Shown here one piece after another: positions 7,221-11,632 of a DNA stretch of 11,632 nt (its first letter is position 1; each line of letters starts with the position of its first letter). A model generated the notes under the pieces. The model did not search any database. It saw only the letters and a program-made list of their open reading frames with translations, and was not told where the DNA came from. Origin of the DNA: Atribacterota bacterium (lineage in GTDB: Bacteria; Atribacterota; Phoenicimicrobiia; Phoenicimicrobiales; Phoenicimicrobiaceae); the NCBI GenBank assembly GCA_030666935.1, contig DAOUWX010000041.1, forward strand, positions 1 to 11,632, given 5' to 3'. Both the position numbers and the translations under genes were made by a program.

Positions 7221-8952
7221 AATAATTACCCGGTAAAAATTCTATATCCTCAATAACTGCTCCAATGTCTTTGGCTATTTTTCCCACTCTCTCAGCGTCA
7301 GGCAATTTATTACTTTTGTCTTGATAAGCAAGCAGAATATGCCTTGCATTAAACCACTCATGAGTTACCACATAATCCTGTGAAAACTTTGAGCTTTCAC
7401 TTAGTGCCCATGTAGAAATAAACAGATCCGCACTAATCTTATGTCGATCTACAAAACATATGGGTATTAGATTAATTTTTCCAGCATGAATACTATCTTC
7501 ATAGTTTTGTAATAGGTTAACACTTTCTTCCCCTAATATAGTGGCTAAATACAACCATTGAATAGAGCTAAATAGTGGAGTATCAATAATGATATATGTT
7601 GATGGTGTAGATTTTAACCGTTTGAAGATTTTTGCCATATTGCCGTATCCACCACCCCATTCAACAATTGTATTTATTTGGTCTAAGTTACACTTTGTTT
7701 TATCTAAGAATCTAATGAGATGATACAGATGATGAATACTATTATGAGAGGTAGGGTATGTAAAATTTAAAAGAAGAGGCATACCAACATATTCTTCCTG
7801 CAGGAGAAATTTTAGTTTATCTTTTGAGTTTTTCTTCTCAAGAAAGGTTAGTTCCTCTTTGAGCCATCTACCACCAGAGGTAACAAACATTGTGGACATA
7901 ATTATCGGATCTCTAAGGAATGAAAATGGAGGGTAAGGGAGGAAGACTTTTTCAAGTTTTGTGTTATAATTCTCCCAGAGTGGGGTTGTAAATTGATCAA
8001 TATCGTATTTCTTGAGATTATTATAAATGTTATAGAAGTTATTTCGTAAAGCATTAAAAGCAATTATTTGATTACGTTTAGTTCGAGCCAACCTAGTTTG
8101 CAATAATTTCATTTTTAGCTGAATCACCCTTCTTTTAAACGAAAAGAACAACTTTTTAAATAGGTTTGGGTTACTATCACCGCTGTTTTTTACTTGAAAG
8201 GCATAATATTCTCCTATAAATTTCTGAGTAGACGGACGAGTGCAACCATATGTTGGTTTTTTAGAGAGTATATAATTTCCATCATACCCGGTGATAAAGT
8301 AAGTCAGATGTTTCGTGGGTGCTATCGATTCTAAATTTGTATCATAAGTCTCAAACTTTTTAAAGTCTATAGATCTAACAAAAAAACAATTAGTATCAGT
8401 TATGGCAATTAAACGGTAGTTTTTTTTCTCCGCAAGTTTAACTAACGAAAGAGCTGAGCAACCAAAATAGTTTCCTTTTTCAGATATTAAGTCCATGTGG
8501 ATAGGGATAGTTGGATTATATTCGCAACTAATTAATCTAGGGTGTAATTCTTTTAAACTCTCAAAAATATAATAATCATCCCCATCAATATCTATAGATA
8601 AAAAATCTATATCATCGGATATTTCTTCTCGCTTTAGAATATTCTCAAGAGTATTAGGTCCCTCATAACTTACGAATGTGTTTAGGCAATGGCAATCGTA
8701 TTTTTTAACATTCTCCACTAAGGATTTATATTTGACCTCATCAACCTCAATTAGGATTCCTTTCCATCCATTTATCCAGAGGTTCGCAGTATTCGATAAA
8801 TAGAAACCGTCCCAAGCTCCAAATTCAATACATACTTTAGATGAAGTTCCTAAAATTTTAAATATTCTCTCAATTATTCCATCCTCACCAAATTGAGAGT
8901 AAACATTGTACGCATAATTCGAAAGTTTTTTTGTAGAAATCATATTTTTCAT
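7207..8952 (-). CDS. Two-domain methyltransferase: FkbM-like plus NanM-like sugar O-methyltransferase
   Basis: A 581-residue protein, numbered from the ATG at 8952. Residues ~10-230 are FkbM-family: SQFGEDGIIERI (19-30), the SAM loop CIEFGAWDG (41-49), FLSIDIDGDDY (117-127) and CEYNPTIP (143-150). Residues ~320-581 look like the putative sugar O-methyltransferase family that includes NanM: SGGRWLKEE, VEWGGGYGNMAKIFKRL with the glycine loop at 431-438, IDTPLFSSIQWLY (456 onwards) and DLFISTWALSES (509-520). A basic linker of about 60-80 residues joins them. An in-frame TTG at 8982 would add ten residues, but GGAAAGG lies 5 nt before the ATG, so I prefer the ATG. Its position directly after wzt suggests late or terminal methylation of the glycan; this is inference. 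Parts reach about 40% GC, more than its neighbours. Confidence 0.82.
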   Translation of the reverse strand: MKNMISTKKLSNYAYNVYSQFGEDGIIERIFKILGTSSKVCIEFGAWDGFYLSNTANLWINGWKGILIEVDEVKYKSLVENVKKYDCHCLNTFVSYEGPNTLENILKREEISDDIDFLSIDIDGDDYYIFESLKELHPRLISCEYNPTIPIHMDLISEKGNYFGCSALSLVKLAEKKNYRLIAITDTNCFFVRSIDFKKFETYDTNLESIAPTKHLTYFITGYDGNYILSKKPTYGCTRPSTQKFIGEYYAFQVKNSGDSNPNLFKKLFFSFKRRVIQLKMKLLQTRLARTKRNQIIAFNALRNNFYNIYNNLKKYDIDQFTTPLWENYNTKLEKVFLPYPPFSFLRDPIIMSTMFVTSGGRWLKEELTFLEKKNSKDKLKFLLQEEYVGMPLLLNFTYPTSHNSIHHLYHLIRFLDKTKCNLDQINTIVEWGGGYGNMAKIFKRLKSTPSTYIIIDTPLFSSIQWLYLATILGEESVNLLQNYEDSIHAGKINLIPICFVDRHKISADLFISTWALSESSKFSQDYVVTHEWFNARHILLAYQDKSNKLPDAERVGKIAKDIGAVIEDIEFLPGNYYAFR

Positions 8953-8957
8953 ATTAG

Positions 8958-8964
8958 CCTTTCC
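8958..8964 (-). promoter_or_regulatory. Shine-Dalgarno site of the two-domain methyltransferase
   Basis: GGAAAGG on the minus strand, 5 nt before the ATG at 8952. It decides between this ATG and the longer TTG start at 8982, which lacks a comparable site. Confidence 0.55.
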
Positions 8965-8982
8965 GAGTTTTATCCCAATCAA

Positions 8983-9227
8983 TCGTCTTATTAAGTCTCT
9001 CTCAAAAATCTATTTCAACTTCGGACACAAGACTTTTTTGATTATTCCTCTATTTTTGTAGTATCCTATATTTTTTTACCATCAAATTTTGTAAGTTTTA
9101 TTATCAATTCAACTAATCTTTAATTTTTGTATTAAAATAATTCCTAAATGATTTTATAATAAACTAAAATCTTAAATTAAATACCGCCAAAATTTAGTTT
9201 TCTAAAATTACATACCCATATTTTATT
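8983..9227 (-). other. Intergenic region between wzt and the methyltransferase gene
   Basis: This is the longest stretch between intact genes apart from the decayed zone at 4523-4960. It is extremely AT-rich, so promoter-like strings are abundant and none has a convincing -35/-10 pair with correct spacing. No strong hairpin plus T-run was found. On the minus strand near 9027-8983 a protein-like frame (VLCPKLK, stop, IFERDLIRR) runs into the methyltransferase frame, which may be a decayed 5' extension of that gene or of an earlier neighbour. The gap suggests either a separate promoter or a recombination junction. Confidence 0.4.
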
Positions 9228-10562
9228 TTATGCTTTTAAAGACCAGTCGGGAAACGGATTAATTAAAGCATTATTGGTCAATCCACTTTTTATATTAAAT
9301 GTATAACTTTTTTCATGCCACTCTAAAACATTTGCAATCTCTTTCTCTGCAAAAGTAATAGAACATATGTATTTAGATGGTTTAAATGCTAATTTATCTA
9401 TACAAAAATCAATATAACCCTTGCCTGAAATTTTATCCACATTATATCCATCAAAATTAGAATAATTTGAACTGACTAATAAACCCTCTATATTAACTAA
9501 AGAAACTGTGAATATAGGTTTCTTAACAATTCTTCTACAATTAAAATATATTCGTAATTTAAAATAATCACCCACTTTAAAATTGGTGCATTTTTGTTCT
9601 TGATTATTTAAAAATTCTATTCTCGAGATACTTACTTCTGAATCATATTGATAATGTTTTCCTTTTATAAAATTGCTGTTTTTACCATTTTTAATAATAT
9701 TTTCTTCATATAAATTACAGATATTATGAACTTCTCCAATTTCTTTTATTTTTCCATTATTTAACCAGAGAACTTTTTTACATATATTTCTAATTGCTTG
9801 CATATTATGGCTTACTATCACAACCGTACCACCATTTTGTCTATACTCACTCATTTTTCTATGACATTTCAAAGAAAATCGTAAATCCCCTACTGCCAAC
9901 ACTTCATCCACCAGCAAAATATCCGGCTCACAATGCACTGCCACGGCAAATCCCAGGCGTACAAACATTCCACTCGAATAATGTTTCACCGGAACATCCA
10001 AAAAATCTCCAATATCTGCAAATTCCACGATAGCATCAAATTTTTTATCTGTTTCTTCTTTGGTCATTCCCAAGATTGCTGCATTGATGTAAATATTTTC
10101 ACGGCCAGTAAGCAAAGGATGAAATCCCGCACCTACCTCAATAAGTGCACCTACGTTGCCTTTGACAGAAATTTTTCCCTTATCAGGCCAGAAAATACCG
10201 TTTAAAAGTTTAAGAAGAGTAGTTTTGCCAGAACCATTAGTACCGATAATGCCCAGTGTTTCTCCCTTTTTTACTTCAAAAGAAATATCATCGACCGCCC
10301 AAAATTCGTTTTTTCTTAATTTATCTGAATGAGAACTCAAGCCAAAGGTATTTCGAGCAATATCTTTGATGCCGTATAACATCGACCTTTTTAGAGACTT
10401 GCAGTATTTTTTAGAAACATTGTCCACTTTGATGGCGACACTATCGGAAGAAGTAGATGGGTTGATGGGTTGATGAGTAGATGAGGTAGTAGGTGGATGA
10501 GTGGATGAGTCTAAATTGATATTTTTAAATTCTTTGTTTTTTGATATAAAATTATCAGTCAT
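9228..10562 (-). CDS. wzt: ABC transporter ATP-binding protein for O-antigen export (Wzt type)
   Basis: A 444-residue ATPase of the polysaccharide/teichoic-acid export ABC family, partner of the permease encoded just upstream, hydrolysing ATP at the inner membrane to move lipid-linked glycan. The ATPase domain (about 42-280) has Walker A GTNGSGKTT (107-115), signature HYSSGMFVRL (194-203), Walker B DILLVDEVLAVGD (224-236) and the switch histidine in IVSHNM. Residues ~295-444 form a Wzt-type C-terminal beta domain (FKVGDYFKLRIYF, PIFTVSLVNIEG), which in known systems recognises the exported glycan. Residues 19-40 are an odd Ser/Thr/Pro/His-rich run encoded by degenerate repeats and absent from ordinary Wzt proteins. 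GAAGG lies 10 nt before the ATG. GC drops sharply at about 9780, where the ATPase domain ends. Confidence 0.92.
   Translation of the reverse strand: MTDNFISKNKEFKNINLDSSTHPPTTSSTHQPINPSTSSDSVAIKVDNVSKKYCKSLKRSMLYGIKDIARNTFGLSSHSDKLRKNEFWAVDDISFEVKKGETLGIIGTNGSGKTTLLKLLNGIFWPDKGKISVKGNVGALIEVGAGFHPLLTGRENIYINAAILGMTKEETDKKFDAIVEFADIGDFLDVPVKHYSSGMFVRLGFAVAVHCEPDILLVDEVLAVGDLRFSLKCHRKMSEYRQNGGTVVIVSHNMQAIRNICKKVLWLNNGKIKEIGEVHNICNLYEENIIKNGKNSNFIKGKHYQYDSEVSISRIEFLNNQEQKCTNFKVGDYFKLRIYFNCRRIVKKPIFTVSLVNIEGLLVSSNYSNFDGYNVDKISGKGYIDFCIDKLAFKPSKYICSITFAEKEIANVLEWHEKSYTFNIKSGLTNNALINPFPDWSLKA
10447..10511 (+). repeat. Degenerate GTxGATGA/GTxGATGG repeat array inside the wzt 5' end
   Basis: On the plus strand the DNA reads as imperfect units such as GTAGATGG, GTTGATGG, GTTGATGA, GTAGATGA, GTGGATGA, GTGGATGA. 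The array lies in the first 40 codons of wzt, where its complement encodes the Ser/Thr/Pro/His-rich run. A similar array in the opposite orientation lies at 10945-11155, on the other side of the four-helix-bundle gene. The two arrays share a perfect 14-nt inverted match (10472-10485 with 11129-11142). Confidence 0.75.
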
Positions 10563-10584
10563 TTTATCTTTACCTTCTACTTTA

Positions 10585-10944
10585 TTAATTATTAACTTTA
10601 TTTCTTAAGTACTTTATAAAATTGAGGGTCATTTTACGTAATATTTCTATTTCCTTTAATAAATCCTTAACATCAGGGATAAATCCTAAATTTTTTGATA
10701 TTATAACCTGAGTCTCCAATTCAGATAAAGACCCTAAAGAGATATAGATGAATCGAATATAATCTGATTTAGTTTTTTTTGCTGCACCTTCAGCAATATT
10801 ACTTGGATAAGAAATTGCTGACCTTCGCATTTGGGAACTTAATCCATAAATTTCCTTTTTAGGAAACTTTCCAGTAATCTTATAAATATCAGTTACCAAA
10901 TCAACGCCCTTTTTCCATATATCTAAATCTTTATGTGTTTTCAA
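10585..10944 (-). CDS. Four-helix-bundle protein, S23 ribosomal / 23S rRNA intervening-sequence family
   Basis: A 119-residue protein of the S23/IVP four-helix-bundle family, first known from intervening sequences of 23S rRNA genes; its structural relatives include the Avd accessory proteins of diversity-generating retroelements. Family signatures are clear: LDIWKKGVDLVTDIY (7-21), FPKKEIYGLSSQMRRSA (27-43), YPSNIAEG (46-53) and GSLSELETQVIISKNLG (71-87). Four amphipathic helices fit the length. The molecular role of free-standing members is unknown. The start is TTG at 10942-10944, supported by AAAGGAG 7 nt upstream. It sits between wzm and wzt, which are normally adjacent, and is bounded by degenerate repeats on both sides, so it looks like an insertion unrelated to glycan synthesis. 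No rRNA sequence surrounds it. Confidence 0.9.
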   Translation of the reverse strand: MKTHKDLDIWKKGVDLVTDIYKITGKFPKKEIYGLSSQMRRSAISYPSNIAEGAAKKTKSDYIRFIYISLGSLSELETQVIISKNLGFIPDVKDLLKEIEILRKMTLNFIKYLRNKVNN

Positions 10945-10951
10945 TTATTCT

Positions 10952-10958
10952 CTCCTTT
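10952..10958 (-). promoter_or_regulatory. Shine-Dalgarno site deciding a TTG start (four-helix-bundle gene)
   Basis: AAAGGAG on the minus strand, 7 nt before the TTG at 10944. It is among the strongest ribosome sites in the window and supports a real, translated gene despite the non-ATG start. Confidence 0.7.
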
Positions 10959-11090
10959 ACTTTTCAACTCTACTTCTTTTTAACATTTCCACTCTTCAAC
11001 TCTTTTTCCTCTCAGCTCATCTACTCTTTCACCCTTCTACTCATCCACTTTTTTACCCATTCACTCATTCAACTCTTCAACAGTTCCACA

Positions 11091-11137
11091 TTTCAACTGA
11101 TTTTCTCATCTACCTTTCAACTGATTTTCTCATCTAC
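11091..11137 (-). repeat. Two tandem copies of a 23-nt repeat
   Basis: The plus-strand unit beginning TTTCAACTGATTTTCTCATC and ending TAC occurs at 11091-11113 and again, identical, at 11115-11137, with a single C between. It is embedded in the degenerate array, and identity of the copies implies a recent duplication by slippage or unequal exchange. Confidence 0.85.
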
Positions 11138-11155
11138 TCATCTACTCACCCACTC

Positions 11156-11632
11156 TTATATTCTCTCCGCCACCCTGGTTTCGGTTAAATGAAATACTAT
11201 TAAACAGATTACAAAGATAAAAATTGAAATAACACTGGAAATTAAAAAACCTTTCCATTCGCTAATTGTTCCGGTTAATACGAGCTCTCTTGGAACAGAA
11301 GTCAAATAATATAATGGATTGTAATTAGTTATTCGTGCAAGTATTCCGGTTGAAGGTTTGGCATATAAAATGGGTGTTAAAAACATTAAGAATGTCATTA
11401 AAATTGAGAGTATATTTCCGATATCTCTCACAATCCCGTTTAGGAGTGAGAAAATAAAACCGAGACCAAGAGTTAATAACATTATGGGAATCATAAATAG
11501 TGGAATCAGTAGTATAGCTGTGCTTGGTGCAATCTTATAATAAACAAATAATATAATCACCAGGGTAAACTGAATCAAGAAGGATACGATTGACTGACCA
11601 GCAGAGGCAATTACTAATGATTTTTTAGAAAA
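11156..11632 (-). CDS. wzm: ABC transporter permease for O-antigen export (Wzm type), C-terminal part (cut by window edge)
   Basis: The last 158 codons of an ABC-2 family polysaccharide export permease, open to the right edge of the window, so the start lies outside. Hydrophobic segments are visible at about 15-32 (FLIQFTLVIILFVYY), 39-61, 75-90 (LSILMTFLMFLTPILY) and 119-137 of the visible part. Family features include GIVRDIGNI (67-75, the conserved RD motif), the TPILY segment, and NYNPLYYLTSVPREL (103-117), like the YNPL.....R element of Wzm/TagG permeases. The C-terminus is short and charged (ETRVAERI). It forms the membrane channel for the Wzt ATPase. The usual direct adjacency to wzt is interrupted here by about 590 nt carrying repeats and the four-helix-bundle gene. 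Confidence 0.9.
   Translation of the reverse strand, partial: FSKKSLVIASAGQSIVSFLIQFTLVIILFVYYKIAPSTAILLIPLFMIPIMLLTLGLGFIFSLLNGIVRDIGNILSILMTFLMFLTPILYAKPSTGILARITNYNPLYYLTSVPRELVLTGTISEWKGFLISSVISIFIFVICLIVFHLTETRVAERI

Larger units (their letters stand above)
10945..11155 (-). repeat. Degenerate purine-rich repeat region between wzm and the four-helix-bundle gene
   Basis: The 211 nt between the wzm stop and the four-helix-bundle start are strongly strand-biased (pyrimidines on plus, purines on minus). On the minus strand they consist of imperfect 7-9 nt units such as GAGTAGATGA, GTGGATGA, GAGTTGAA and GGGTGAAA. Near the wzm end the units are most regular (GAGTAGATGAGTAGATGAG). The region also contains two copies of a 23-nt sequence. 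It is open in one plus-strand frame, but that translation is Ser/Phe/Leu/Thr-rich low complexity and not a plausible gene. The array is in opposite orientation to that at 10447-10511. Confidence 0.75.

Noticed and set aside
9181..9188. ops-like element (GGCGGTAT on the minus strand) for RfaH-type antitermination
   Set aside because: Seven of eight bases match the GGCGGTAG core, but it lies inside the operon after wzt rather than in a leader, and no JUMPstart context is visible.
9794..10205. Two overlapping plus-strand open frames inside wzt
   Set aside because: They are antisense to the Walker and signature motifs of an intact ATPase and have no protein-family features.
11091..11137. CRISPR-like repeats
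   Set aside because: Only two 23-nt copies separated by one base, no spacers and no cas genes.
10585..11155. Diversity-generating retroelement suggested by the Avd-like four-helix-bundle protein
   Set aside because: No reverse transcriptase and no template/variable repeat pair with adenine-specific mismatches was seen; the protein matches the S23 group.
10935..11192. Plus-strand open frame of 85 codons through the repeat region
   Set aside because: The translation is low-complexity Ser/Phe/Leu/Thr repeat, has no ribosome site of note, and overlaps the S23 start and the wzm end antisense. It follows from the pyrimidine-rich array.

Overview
The window is a very AT-rich polysaccharide (O-antigen or similar surface glycan) assembly locus. 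All intact genes lie on the minus strand, so transcription runs from high to low coordinates. A Wzm/Wzt-type ABC exporter heads the locus, which points to a Gram-negative-type envelope and to export of a finished chain rather than Wzy-dependent polymerisation. No phylogenetic marker is present. The low GC, the free-standing S23-type four-helix-bundle gene with GTxGATGA-like repeats, and the mosaic structure suggest an uncultured or environmental anaerobe, but that is only an impression.

Order of transcription: (1) the 3' part of the Wzm permease gene (11156-11632, cut by the window edge); (2) an insertion-like segment (about 10443-11155) holding a four-helix-bundle S23-family gene flanked on both sides by degenerate purine/pyrimidine-biased repeats in opposite orientation, the left array forming codons of the Wzt N-terminus; (3) Wzt, the ATPase with a C-terminal glycan-recognition domain; (4) a gap of about 275 bp, then a two-domain methyltransferase (FkbM-like plus NanM-like sugar O-methyltransferase); (5) a truncated DUF268 gene, a class I SAM methyltransferase and a CapK-like adenylate-forming enzyme, each overlapping the next; (6) a 440-bp zone of decayed genes (4519-4964); (7) four glycosyltransferases: GT11 fucosyltransferase, GT2, GT4 and GT2; (8) the first 34 codons of rmlA at the left edge.

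How they probably work together: RmlA (first step of dTDP-L-rhamnose synthesis) and the fucosyltransferase suggest a chain containing rhamnose and fucose. The GT2/GT4 enzymes build the repeat, the methyltransferases and perhaps the CapK-like enzyme decorate or cap it, and Wzm/Wzt exports it. The methyltransferase next to wzt is a candidate for the terminal modification that a Wzt C-terminal domain can read.

Mosaicism is the main theme. GC falls from about 53% to about 18% (hand counts of two 60-base lines) at the end of the Wzt ATPase domain. rmlA starts at 50% GC after many kilobases of very AT-rich DNA. A truncated DUF268 gene, a duplicated methyltransferase tail and a frameshifted gene start mark probable recombination scars. 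No tRNA, rRNA, CRISPR, integrase or IS transposase was seen.
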